Origin: Alphaproteobacteria bacterium
GTDB lineage: Bacteria; Pseudomonadota; Alphaproteobacteria; Sphingomonadales; Sphingomonadaceae
Assembly (NCBI GenBank): GCA_003241875.1
Contig: QBLU01000021.1
Span: 1-33,192, forward strand
Direction: 5' to 3'
Length of the DNA: 33,192 bases
Shown here: positions 9,316-16,149 of the stretch, piece by piece
Layout: the number at the start of each line of letters is the position of its first letter
Position numbering within the stretch: the first letter of the stretch is position 1
The notes under the pieces: generated by a model
Told to the model about the DNA's origin: nothing
The model's input: the letters and a program-made list of their open reading frames with translations, nothing else
The model's database searches: none
Program-made: the position numbers and the translations under genes

Positions 9316-9384
9316 TTTGGCTCCGAATGACCCGATTTTTGGGCTTTGCTTTACACAAGTGACAGCTTCGAAGCGACCCCGCGC

Positions 9385-10149
9385 TTACAGTTCGCCGTCC
9401 ACCGGCTCGATGCCGACCGCCTGCAGCCCGTCCATCAGCGCCGTCGCGACCTCGGCCAGCAACGCCGTGTCGGTGGCGCGGATGACGAAATTCGCCCCGG
9501 TCTTGCCCTCGCGCCAGAACGGATAACTGCCGATCTGGGCGCCGGGATGTGCCTTTTCGACGGCCGCCAGCGTCGCTGCCGCGGCGCTTTCCTGCGTCCA
9601 GGCGGCAACAGTGCGCGACTGCACCGGGGCGCCGCCCTGCAACTGGCCATCCAATGCCGCCAGCATGCCCTGGGTGATCATCGGCACGCCGGCCATGATG
9701 AAGATGTTGCCGACCCGGATCCCCGGCGCCTTGGTGCGCGGATTCTCGATCAGGCTGGCGCCTTCGGGCGTCCTTGCCATGCGCAGCCGGGCATCGGTCA
9801 GCTTGTCGCCGTAATAGCCCGACAGGATGGCCCGGGCGTCGGGGTGGACGATGACCGGCACGCCCAGCGCCGCCGCGATGGCATCGACGGTGATGTCGTC
9901 ATGCGTCGGCCCGATGCCGCCGGTGGTGAACAGATAATCGTATTTGGTGCGCAGCCCGTTCACCGCCTCGCCGATGTCGTCCATCACATCGGCGACGACG
10001 CGGACCTCGCGCAGCCGGATGCCCTGCACCCCCAGCCATTTGGCGAGATAGGCGATGTTGGCGTCCTGCGTTCGCCCCGACAGGATCTCGTCACCGATGA
10101 CGAGGAGGGCGGCAGTCCAGATGCGATCGGCGTCGGGGGTATTGGTCAT
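9385..10149 (-). CDS. CinA-like molybdopterin-binding domain protein
   Basis: 254-residue protein matching the N-terminal (MoCF_biosynth/MPTbd) half of competence/damage-inducible protein CinA. Visible motifs are LVIGDEILSGRTQDAN at residues ~16-31, TTGGIGPTHDD near residue 75-85, and IFIMAGVP. The C-terminal nicotinamide-nucleotide amidase domain (PncC) of full CinA is absent, so this is the single-domain form common in alphaproteobacteria; its substrate is not settled. It starts divergently from map with only 54 bases between the two ATGs, so promoters probably overlap. It may head the long minus-strand operon down to folC. Confidence 0.9.
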   Translation of the reverse strand: MTNTPDADRIWTAALLVIGDEILSGRTQDANIAYLAKWLGVQGIRLREVRVVADVMDDIGEAVNGLRTKYDYLFTTGGIGPTHDDITVDAIAAALGVPVIVHPDARAILSGYYGDKLTDARLRMARTPEGASLIENPRTKAPGIRVGNIFIMAGVPMITQGMLAALDGQLQGGAPVQSRTVAAWTQESAAAATLAAVEKAHPGAQIGSYPFWREGKTGANFVIRATDTALLAEVATALMDGLQAVGIEPVDGEL

Positions 10150-10203
10150 CGTCTCGGGTTAGCCCAGCCGGTGGCGCGCGGAAAGGGGGCGACACTCCGC
10201 AAC

Positions 10204-11076
10204 ATGGACTTGGAGGCTGCCAGCGCCTATCTGTCACGCATCATGACCGACGCCGCCACACTCGATTACGAAACCGTCGCCGATTCGTCGGAAGGCACCA
10301 TCCGCCTGCACACGCCGGCGGCGTTCGCGGGCATGCGCAAGGCCGGCTTGCTGGCGGCGCAGGTGCTCGACATGCTGACCCCGCATGTCGTGCCCGATGC
10401 GGTGACGCTCGATCTCGATCGCATGGCCTATGATTTCGTGCGCGCGGCGGGCGCGGATTCGGCGACGATCTTCTATCGCGGCTACAGCCACAGCCTGTGC
10501 ATCAGCGTCAATCACGTCGTCTGCCACGGCATCCCCTCGGCGCGAAAGCTCAAGGACGGCGACATCGTCAACATCGACGTGACGGTCGTTGTCGACGGCT
10601 GGCACGGCGACACCAGCCGCATGTATCTCGTCGGCGACGTGCCGTTGAAGGCGAGAAAGCTCGTCGACGTGACGTATGAATGCCTGATGCGCGGCATCGA
10701 GATGGCGAAGCCCGGCAACACGCTCGGCGACGTTGGCCACGCCATCCAGAGCCATGCCGAAAAGCAGCGCATGTCGGTGGTCCGCGATTTCTGCGGCCAC
10801 GGCCTCGGCCGGGTGTTCCATGATGCGCCCAACGTCGTCCATCTCGGCAAGCCTGGCCGCGGCGTGCTGCTGCGCCCCGGCATGTTCTTCACCATCGAAC
10901 CGATGATCAATCTGGGTGGTGCGGCGGTGAAACTGCTCGATGACGGCTGGACGGCGGTGACCCGCGACCGCTCGCTGAGCGCGCAGTTCGAGCATTCGAT
11001 CGGCATTACCGAGACCGGAAACGAGATTTTCACGGCGTCGCCGACCGGGCTGACGGCACCGCCCTACGCGGTCTAG
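10204..11076 (+). CDS. map: Type I methionine aminopeptidase
   Basis: Removes the initiator Met from nascent proteins. All five metal ligands are visible: the two Asp in NIDVTVVVDGWHGDTSRM, His in CGHGLGRVFHD, Glu in FFTIEPMIN and Glu in QFEHSIGITE. The substrate-gating segment near CISVNHVVCHGIP is present. Start choice: ATG 10204 gives 290 residues, with a weak GGGGG 14 bases upstream. ATG 10243 gives 277 residues and aligns better with known sphingomonad Map N-termini, but has no RBS. The enzyme call is firm, the first 13 residues are not. Confidence 0.95.
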   Translation: MDLEAASAYLSRIMTDAATLDYETVADSSEGTIRLHTPAAFAGMRKAGLLAAQVLDMLTPHVVPDAVTLDLDRMAYDFVRAAGADSATIFYRGYSHSLCISVNHVVCHGIPSARKLKDGDIVNIDVTVVVDGWHGDTSRMYLVGDVPLKARKLVDVTYECLMRGIEMAKPGNTLGDVGHAIQSHAEKQRMSVVRDFCGHGLGRVFHDAPNVVHLGKPGRGVLLRPGMFFTIEPMINLGGAAVKLLDDGWTAVTRDRSLSAQFEHSIGITETGNEIFTASPTGLTAPPYAV

Positions 11077-11115
11077 CGGCGCCGCCGCTGCTGCTCTGCC
11101 TTGCTGCACAAGCTC

Positions 11116-11189
11116 CCGCTCAGGCTGAGCTTGTCGAAGCCGTTGTCCGAGGCGCCCATTCCCGGCTTCGACAAGCTCAGCCTGAGCGG
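11116..11189. repeat. REP-like perfect 27-bp palindrome
   Basis: Arms at 11116-11142 and 11163-11189 are exact reverse complements separated by 20 bases. The core GCTCAGGCTGAGCTTGTCGA belongs to a repeat family widespread between genes in many GC-rich proteobacteria. It lies between map (plus) and a minus-strand gene, where it could act as a bidirectional terminator. A diverged copy is at 28891-28966. Confidence 0.85.
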
Positions 11190-11210
11190 TTGCATGGACC
11201 ACAACTCAAA

Positions 11211-11576
11211 CTAACGCGTCACCGCCCACACCAGCAGCGTCACGAACGCCGTCGTCGCAATGCCCGCGTGCACCGCCAACGACGGCCCGATCACCTTGGG
11301 CCGCGCCTGGCCGACCAGCGGCGCCACCAGCCCCGACAACACCGCCGCGGCGATCAGCCCGGCTGCCGCTATCGCCAGGCTGCGCCCGCTGATCACCGCG
11401 CCGTCGGGCGTACCGCGCAGCATCGCCGCCAGCACTTCGAGCATCGACAATCCGAGGATGAGGTGAAAGCCGACCAGCACGCGCTGGCGCGGCGCCTTTT
11501 TCAGATATTGCAGTCCCAGCCAGGCGCCGATGGTGACATTCACCCCGACCATCAGCACGACGACGATGCCGAGCAT
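11211..11576 (-). CDS. Hypothetical small integral membrane protein (about four TM)
   Basis: 121 residues, almost entirely hydrophobic, with about four predicted membrane helices: residues ~1-20 (LGIVVVLMVGVNVTIGAWLG), ~30-48 (VLVGFHLILGLSMLEVLAAM), ~64-84 (AIAAAGLIAAAVLSGLVAPL) and the C-terminal ~98-119 (GIATTAFVTLLVWAV). Start ATG 11576 is preceded by GGGGAG at a good distance; the frame continues upstream into sequence overlapping radC and is not used. I do not recognise the family. A His in the second helix (GFHLILG) and one near the fourth (LAVHAG) could bind haem or metal, but this is speculation. It is divergent from radC, about 94 bases apart. Confidence 0.6.
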   Translation of the reverse strand: MLGIVVVLMVGVNVTIGAWLGLQYLKKAPRQRVLVGFHLILGLSMLEVLAAMLRGTPDGAVISGRSLAIAAAGLIAAAVLSGLVAPLVGQARPKVIGPSLAVHAGIATTAFVTLLVWAVTR

Positions 11577-11670
11577 CGCAATTCTCCCCAGCGGCCGACG
11601 CTGTTGCTTGCGGCGGCGAAGCACCGCAAACTGCCGGGCATCGGGGCCGAGGGCAAGCGGTGGGCAGGAT

Positions 11671-12354
11671 GTGAGCGACAGCAACGACGGTAGTGCCGGT
11701 CATCGCGAGCGACTGCGCGCCCGGCTGCTCGCCGGCGGCGGTGACGGTTTTCATGATTACGAGCTGCTCGAATATCTGCTCGGCCTCGCCATCCCGCGCC
11801 GCGATACCAAGCCGCTGGCTAAGCAACTGCTGGCCGAATTCGGCAGCCTGTCGGTCCTTCTGGCCGCGACACCGCTGGAGTTGAAGCGCATCGACGGGCT
11901 GGGCGACGGCGCCATCGCCGCGCTGAAATTCGTCGAGGCAGTGGCGCTGCGTTCGCTGCGGACGGCGGCGCTCGACCGCCCGGTGCTGTCGGGCTGGCAG
12001 GCGCTGACCGACTATCTCCATGCCGCCATGGCGCACCGGGTGACCGAGGAATTCCGCGTCATCTACCTCAACAATCGCAACGTCATGATCCGCGACGAGG
12101 CGATGGGGCAGGGCACCGTCAACGCGGCGCCGGTCTATCCCCGCGAAATCGTCAAGCGCGCACTGGAACTCGCCGCGTCGGGCGTCGTGCTGGTCCACAA
12201 CCACCCGTCGGGCGATCCCCAGCCGTCGCGTGACGACATCGTGATGACCAAGGCGGTGATCGAGGCCGGGCGCCACCTGGGGCTTGCTGTCCATGACCAT
12301 GTCATCATCGGCCGCGGCGGCCATGTCTCGATGCGCGCCCAGGGCCTGATCTGA
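11671..12354 (+). CDS. radC: RadC-family (JAB/MPN domain) protein
   Basis: 227 residues. The N-terminal part has a helix-hairpin-helix-like segment (KRIDGLGDGAIAALK, ~72-86). The C-terminal part is a JAMM/MPN domain with HNHPSGDPQPSRDD at residues 176-189 and an upstream Glu (TEEFRVIYLN), so all zinc-site residues are present. The biochemical role of RadC is unresolved despite the historic DNA-repair name. The start is taken as GTG 11671, giving VSDSNDGSAGHRERLR, which matches relatives; AGGA sits only one base before it, so the RBS is poor and the start is uncertain. The map-radC neighbourhood is common in sphingomonads. Confidence 0.92.
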   Translation: MSDSNDGSAGHRERLRARLLAGGGDGFHDYELLEYLLGLAIPRRDTKPLAKQLLAEFGSLSVLLAATPLELKRIDGLGDGAIAALKFVEAVALRSLRTAALDRPVLSGWQALTDYLHAAMAHRVTEEFRVIYLNNRNVMIRDEAMGQGTVNAAPVYPREIVKRALELAASGVVLVHNHPSGDPQPSRDDIVMTKAVIEAGRHLGLAVHDHVIIGRGGHVSMRAQGLI

Positions 12355-12355
12355 A

Positions 12356-12712
12356 TCAGCCGGCAGCGTTGCGCCAGTAATCGAACGCCTGCTGCTGGAT
12401 TGCCGCGACCAGTGCCCGCGCCTCGGCGCCTGTCCAGCTGTCGACTGGCGCATCGCGCCCGACCCACCAGCCCTGACCGGGCAGGCGATCGCCTTCGCGC
12501 ACCACCAGCACTGCCAACTCGGGCTGGCCGGCGGCGGCAGCGCGCCCGTCAATGGCGTCGAGCACCTTGCAGAGCGCTCGCATCTTGGGTCGCGTGAAGC
12601 GGTGGCCGAGCGCCAGCAGGATTTCCGAATAGCTCATCGCGACACCGGCGCTGGCAGAGGCCTGCAGCAAGCCCTTGATATGATCGACATCGAAAAGGTC
12701 GGCGATAGCCAT
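12356..12712 (-). CDS. Conserved-type hypothetical protein, soluble
   Basis: 118 residues with no signal peptide or membrane segment. The N-terminal half is helical with a charged segment (LALGHRFTRPKMRALCKVLD) that could be a winged-helix/HTH-like fold. The C-terminal half holds VLVVREGDRLPGQGWWVG and a Trp/Gln-rich end (AIQQQAFDYWRNAAG). I do not recognise the family. Start ATG 12712 is chosen because upstream codons run through the intrinsic terminator. The gene is convergent with radC, whose stop lies one base away. Base composition and GC-rich third positions are like its neighbours, supporting a real gene. Confidence 0.6.
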   Translation of the reverse strand: MAIADLFDVDHIKGLLQASASAGVAMSYSEILLALGHRFTRPKMRALCKVLDAIDGRAAAAGQPELAVLVVREGDRLPGQGWWVGRDAPVDSWTGAEARALVAAIQQQAFDYWRNAAG

Positions 12713-12747
12713 GACCCGAAATAGCGCAAAACGCGGCTCCGGCCACG

Positions 12748-12781
12748 AAAAAAGGGGTCGCAGGCTGGCTGCGACCCCTTT
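12748..12781 (-). terminator. Intrinsic terminator of the Ser/Thr/Pro-rich protein gene
   Basis: Perfect 13-bp stem (12751-12763 with 12769-12781) and a 5-base loop. The plus-strand bases 12748-12753 are AAAAAA, so the minus-strand transcript ends in a run of six U after the stem. It lies 26 bases past the stop of the secreted-protein gene and just before the ATG of the next minus-strand gene, separating the two transcripts. Confidence 0.88.
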
Positions 12782-12806
12782 CCGCGACCCGTTGACGGGT
12801 AACCGA

Positions 12807-13163
12807 TTACTTCGGATTGGCCTGCTGGTACTGGGCAATCTCGTCCTTGGTGGCGCGGCGATCACCATTGTACCACTTGCCGTTCTTCTTGGTCAGTGCC
12901 GGTTCGGTGGTGGCTGTCGCATTGGCCGCGCCGCTGCTCGACATCGAAGATGAATCCGGCCCTGACGGCGTCATCGTCGACGACGGCCCCGGTGTCATGG
13001 GTGACGATGTCGCCGGCGCCGACGTTGCGGGGTCCATCGGCCCGGTCGTGGTCGACGACGGTGGTGTCATCGAACTGTCCGGGCCCGATGTGGCAGGCGG
13101 CGTCTGCGCCAGAGCCGCAGTCGCCATGAATGCAGCAGCAAGGCCGCCGATCAGAATCTTCAT
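12807..13163 (-). CDS. Secreted Ser/Thr/Pro-rich low-complexity protein
   Basis: 118 residues. The start ATG 13163 has GGAG 8 bases upstream, and the signal peptide MKILIGGLAAAFMATAALA is cut before Gln20. Residues ~21-85 are a low-complexity Ser/Thr/Pro/Gly/Met linker with recurring SSxMTP and GPDSS units. The C-terminal ~27 residues are polar and charged with one Trp-Tyr pair (KKNGKWYNGDRRATKDEIAQ), which looks like a small folded or binding tail. No family recognised; short secreted proteins of this kind are common and poorly conserved in sphingomonads. It has its own strong terminator, which indicates a stand-alone transcript that may be abundant. Periplasmic location is inferred. Confidence 0.75.
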   Translation of the reverse strand: MKILIGGLAAAFMATAALAQTPPATSGPDSSMTPPSSTTTGPMDPATSAPATSSPMTPGPSSTMTPSGPDSSSMSSSGAANATATTEPALTKKNGKWYNGDRRATKDEIAQYQQANPK

Positions 13164-13330
13164 AGTATCTACTCCTGAACAACTCTGTACGAAAACGTTT
13201 CCTTCCAGCAACTTGCTGCTGGCATGGCGATACTACCCACATATGCGGGAAAAGCTCCCAACGGTGCGTGAACACGCGCCAAGCCGGGAGCGGGGCGCGA
13301 CGGACGGCGTGCGGGTGCGCGCTTTAGTTC

Positions 13331-13363
13331 AAGATGACGCCCAAGATGACGCCTAAGATGACA
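13331..13363. repeat. Short tandem repeat, 12-bp unit, nearly three copies
   Basis: Units begin at 13331, 13343 and 13355 with AAGATGACGCCC, AAGATGACGCCT and AAGATGACAGGG. The repeat lies 30 bases upstream of the nrnC start, in the divergent region between the secreted-protein gene and nrnC. It may be replication slippage or direct repeats for a regulator; nothing else supports a role. Confidence 0.7.
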
Positions 13364-13392
13364 GGGCGACGCCGTCCTGCTAGGCCCGGTGC

Positions 13393-14007
13393 ATGACAAT
13401 CCATCTCCATGAAGGCGACTTGCCGCACGACGTTTTTGCCCCCGGTCCGATCGCTGTCGACAGCGAGACGATGGGCCTGCATCCGCACCGCGACCGTCTG
13501 TGCCTGCTGCAGCTCGCCGACGGCCGCGGCGACGAACATCTGGTGCGCTTCACCAAGGGCCAGTACGACGCCCCGGTGCTGAAATCGGTGCTGGCCGACC
13601 CGGCGCGGGTAAAGCTGTTCCACTTCGCCCGCTTCGACCTTGCCGTCATCAAGCATTACCTCGGGATCGATGCGACGCCGGTGTTCTGCACCAAGATCGC
13701 GTCGAAACTGGTGCGCACCTATACGGATCGTCACGGCCTGAAGGACGTGCTGCGCGAAACCGTCGGCGTCGATATCTCCAAGGCGCAACAGTCGTCGGAT
13801 TGGGGCGCCGCGGAACTTACCGAGGCGCAAAAGGATTATGCAGCTTCCGACGTTCGCTTCCTGCACCGCGCCCATGCCGTGCTGGTCGAACGCCTGGCCC
13901 GGGAGGGGCGGACCGCAATGGCACAGGCTTGTTTCGATTTCCTGCCCACACGCGCCGATCTCGATCTTGCCGGCTGGGACGAAACCGACATCTTCGCGCA
14001 CATGTGA
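13393..14007 (+). CDS. nrnC: NrnC-type oligoribonuclease (RNase D-like DEDDy exonuclease)
   Basis: 204-residue single-domain 3'-5' exoribonuclease. Exo I is IAVDSETMGL (Asp23, Glu25), Exo II includes HFARFDLAVI (Asp82) and Exo III is YAASDVRFL (Tyr149, Asp153). The HRDC domains of true RNase D are missing, and the length (about 205) matches alphaproteobacterial NrnC, which degrades dinucleotides as an octameric ring. The segment CTKIASKLVRTYTDRHGLKD is characteristic of that group. Its TGA stop overlaps the lptC ATG by one base (TGATG). The order nrnC-lptC-lptA is typical of alphaproteobacteria. Confidence 0.93.
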   Translation: MTIHLHEGDLPHDVFAPGPIAVDSETMGLHPHRDRLCLLQLADGRGDEHLVRFTKGQYDAPVLKSVLADPARVKLFHFARFDLAVIKHYLGIDATPVFCTKIASKLVRTYTDRHGLKDVLRETVGVDISKAQQSSDWGAAELTEAQKDYAASDVRFLHRAHAVLVERLAREGRTAMAQACFDFLPTRADLDLAGWDETDIFAHM

Positions 14008-14648
14008 TGGCGGCCGCGGCAGCAGCACCGGCGTTGACCCGCCGCCAGCGTGCGGCGCTGCCGGGCAGCGGCCGCGATACGCTGTTCGGCCTTCTCAAAT
14101 GGCTGCTGCCGGCGCTGGCGTTCGTCGTTCTGGCGGCCATCGTCATCTGGCCGCTGGCCAAGGTGCAGGAATTCAGCTTCCTGCTCGACAAGCAGAAGGT
14201 GGCGATGGCGCAGGAACGGCTGCGCGTCGACAACGCCGTCTATCGCGGCGAGACCGCGAAGGGCGAGGCCTTCAACATCAGCGCCGCCGGCGCAGTGCAG
14301 CGCAGCAGCGCGGTGCCGATCGTTGAACTGAAGCGGTTGACTGCGCGACTGGCGATGGCCGATGGTCCGGCAACCGTGGTGGCGCCCTCCGGCCGCTATT
14401 TCCTCGATGCCGACCGGTTGCAGATCAACGGCCCGGTGCGGCTCGGTTCGGCCAATGGCTACAGCCTCGATTCGGCGACCGTCGACATCGATCTCAACAG
14501 CCGGAAGGTTTCGACGGTGGCGCCGGTCAGCGGCGAAATGCCGATCGGCCATTTCAACGCGGCCCGGATGAGCGGCGATATCCAGGGCCGGCGTCTTGTC
14601 CTGGAGGGCGGCGTTCACTTGCGGATTCACGGTCGCGGGGGCAGATGA
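14007..14648 (+). CDS. lptC: LPS export system protein LptC
   Basis: 213-residue bitopic inner membrane protein. A basic cytosolic N-terminus is followed by one transmembrane helix (LLKWLLPALAFVVLAAIVIW, about residues 30-50) and a periplasmic beta-jellyroll domain. In the Lpt machine it receives LPS from LptB2FG and passes it to LptA. ATG 14007 overlaps the nrnC stop, and the TGA stop overlaps lptA as ATGA. Identification rests on topology, length, and position between nrnC and lptA; LptC sequences are poorly conserved. Confidence 0.9.
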   Translation: MAAAAAAPALTRRQRAALPGSGRDTLFGLLKWLLPALAFVVLAAIVIWPLAKVQEFSFLLDKQKVAMAQERLRVDNAVYRGETAKGEAFNISAAGAVQRSSAVPIVELKRLTARLAMADGPATVVAPSGRYFLDADRLQINGPVRLGSANGYSLDSATVDIDLNSRKVSTVAPVSGEMPIGHFNAARMSGDIQGRRLVLEGGVHLRIHGRGGR

Positions 14649-15190
14649 GCGCAATGAAATCCTCGTTCCTGCTCTTCGCCCTGCTTGCCGCCGCAGTGTC
14701 CGGCCCGGTCGCCGCCCAGACATCGGCGCTCAAGGGCCTCGACACCGGTGCGCCGATCGATGTCGACGCGGCCCGGATCGAGATCCAGGACGCCGACAAC
14801 CAGGCGGTGTTCTCGGGCGATGTCATCATCACCCAGGGCCGGATGACGCTGAAGGCCGACAGCGTGAAGGTGCTCTACACCCGCTCGACCGGGACGCCGG
14901 AAATGCAGCGGCTCGATGCGCGCGGCAATGTCCGGCTGGTCAGCCCCAGCGAGACGGCGACGGGCAATACCGGCATCTACGACGTCAACGGCAAGATCGT
15001 CACGCTGGTCGGCAACGTGACGCTCGACCGCGGCGGTTCCAGCCTGAAGGGGCAGCGGCTGGTCCTCAACCTGGTGTCCGGACAGACCAGCTTCGACGGC
15101 CGCACCGGCGGGACGGCGGCGACGCCCGGGGCATCGCCAGGCCGTGTCACCGGCCGCTTCGTCGTGCCGCAGCGCGGGACCAAGCCCTAA
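14645..15190 (+). CDS. lptA: LPS transport periplasmic protein LptA
   Basis: 181 residues with a signal peptide (KSSFLLFALLAAAVSGPVAAQ) and an OstA/LptA beta-jellyroll domain: IDVDAARIEIQDADNQAVF, GDVIITQGRMTLKAD, ATGNTGIYDVNGKIVTLVGN. LptA forms the periplasmic bridge that carries LPS to LptD. A short Gly/Thr/Pro-rich linker follows the domain. It overlaps lptC by 4 bases. The ATPase gene lptB, often next in alphaproteobacteria, is not present in the window; an unrelated plus-strand gene begins 50 bases later. Confidence 0.93.
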   Translation: MSAMKSSFLLFALLAAAVSGPVAAQTSALKGLDTGAPIDVDAARIEIQDADNQAVFSGDVIITQGRMTLKADSVKVLYTRSTGTPEMQRLDARGNVRLVSPSETATGNTGIYDVNGKIVTLVGNVTLDRGGSSLKGQRLVLNLVSGQTSFDGRTGGTAATPGASPGRVTGRFVVPQRGTKP

Positions 15191-15240
15191 ACTTCGCTCG
15201 CCCCCTTGCGCCGGCAAAGTTGTCCGGACAAACTGTGCGG

Positions 15241-16149
15241 GTGAGCAACGATTTCGACACGCCCGGACGCATCAAGTGCGGTACCGTCGCGGCCGCCGAC
15301 TATGACGCGGCGCTTGCCGACTATACCGGCGTGCTCGGGCTGTCGGTCGTCGAACAGGGCCGCATCGCCGTTGACCTTGCCGCCGGCTGGGGCGCGCCGG
15401 CACTCGGCGGCCGGCGCAGCGCGCTGTTGTGCCATGCCGATGCGCGTCCGGGCTTCCTGCGCCTCGTCGAATCGACACCGGTCCCCGGCTATCGCCCGTT
15501 GCGCAGCCATGGCTGGGCCGCGTTCGAACACACGGTCGCCGATTGCGACGCGCTGTTCGCCGCCATCGCCGACAGCGGCTTCACCGTCATCGGCGCGCCC
15601 AAGCTGGTGCCGGGGTTCGACAATTTCATCCCTTTCCAGGTCACCGGACGCAACGGCGAGGTGCTGTACCTCAACCAGGTGCTGAAGGCCGGTATGTCGG
15701 AACTCGACCTGCCGATGACCACGGCAGCCGTCGACCACATGTTCATCGCCATCCTCGCCGCGCCCGACCGCGCGGCGGCACTTGCCTTCCACCGCGACGC
15801 CTTGGGCTTTACCGTCGGCGAAACCTGGTCGATCCCCTATAGCGTCATCAACACCAGCTTCGGCCTGCCAGACGACACCATCACCGCCATGACGATGACC
15901 CGCACCGGGCGCATGCCGGCGTGCGAGATCGACCAGTATCCGGCCGCCGCGACGCCGCGCATTGCGCCGGCCGGCGAACTGCCGCCGGGCAATGCTATGG
16001 TCAGCTTCATCACCGCCAGCCTCGATACCGTCGCCGCGCCGTTCCTGGCGCCGCCGGCCCGGCACGGCGGCGCGCTCTACGCCGGTCGGCGCAGCGCTGT
16101 CGTCTGCGGCGCGGCGGGCGAGTTGATCGAGCTCATCGAGGCCCGATGA
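15241..16149 (+). CDS. Two-domain VOC (glyoxalase/dioxygenase) superfamily protein
   Basis: 302 residues with two vicinal-oxygen-chelate modules. Module 1 (~10-150) starts IKCGTVAAADYDAALADYTG and ends in GEVLYLNQVL. Module 2 (~165-300) starts AVDHMFIAILAAPDRAAA and ends with ACEIDQYP. His in VDHMF and Glu in CEIDQYP could be metal ligands of module 2; module 1 lacks the usual first His. The substrate is unknown; extradiol-type dioxygenase, isomerase or lyase are all possible. GTG 15241 is chosen because upstream codons overlap lptA; no strong RBS is seen. Its TGA overlaps the following hydrolase as ATGA. Context suggests a small catabolic or detoxification operon. Confidence 0.8.
   Translation: MSNDFDTPGRIKCGTVAAADYDAALADYTGVLGLSVVEQGRIAVDLAAGWGAPALGGRRSALLCHADARPGFLRLVESTPVPGYRPLRSHGWAAFEHTVADCDALFAAIADSGFTVIGAPKLVPGFDNFIPFQVTGRNGEVLYLNQVLKAGMSELDLPMTTAAVDHMFIAILAAPDRAAALAFHRDALGFTVGETWSIPYSVINTSFGLPDDTITAMTMTRTGRMPACEIDQYPAAATPRIAPAGELPPGNAMVSFITASLDTVAAPFLAPPARHGGALYAGRRSAVVCGAAGELIELIEAR

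Noticed and set aside
8342-9358. pyrF extended to 338 residues
   Set aside because: The extra N-terminal part reads through the lapA-like gene out of frame; the GTG at 9022 gives a normal-length PyrF and a GTGA overlap.
13179-13203. EcfG-like general-stress promoter (GGAAAC, 16 bases, GTT) before the Ser/Thr/Pro-rich gene
   Set aside because: The -35 carries an extra A, and the predicted transcription start would fall at or after the RBS, leaving no room for a leader.
13236-13249. Near-palindrome CCCACATATGCGGG as a possible operator
   Set aside because: 12 of 14 positions are symmetric but only one copy is seen, with no neighbouring regulator gene; too short to separate from chance.
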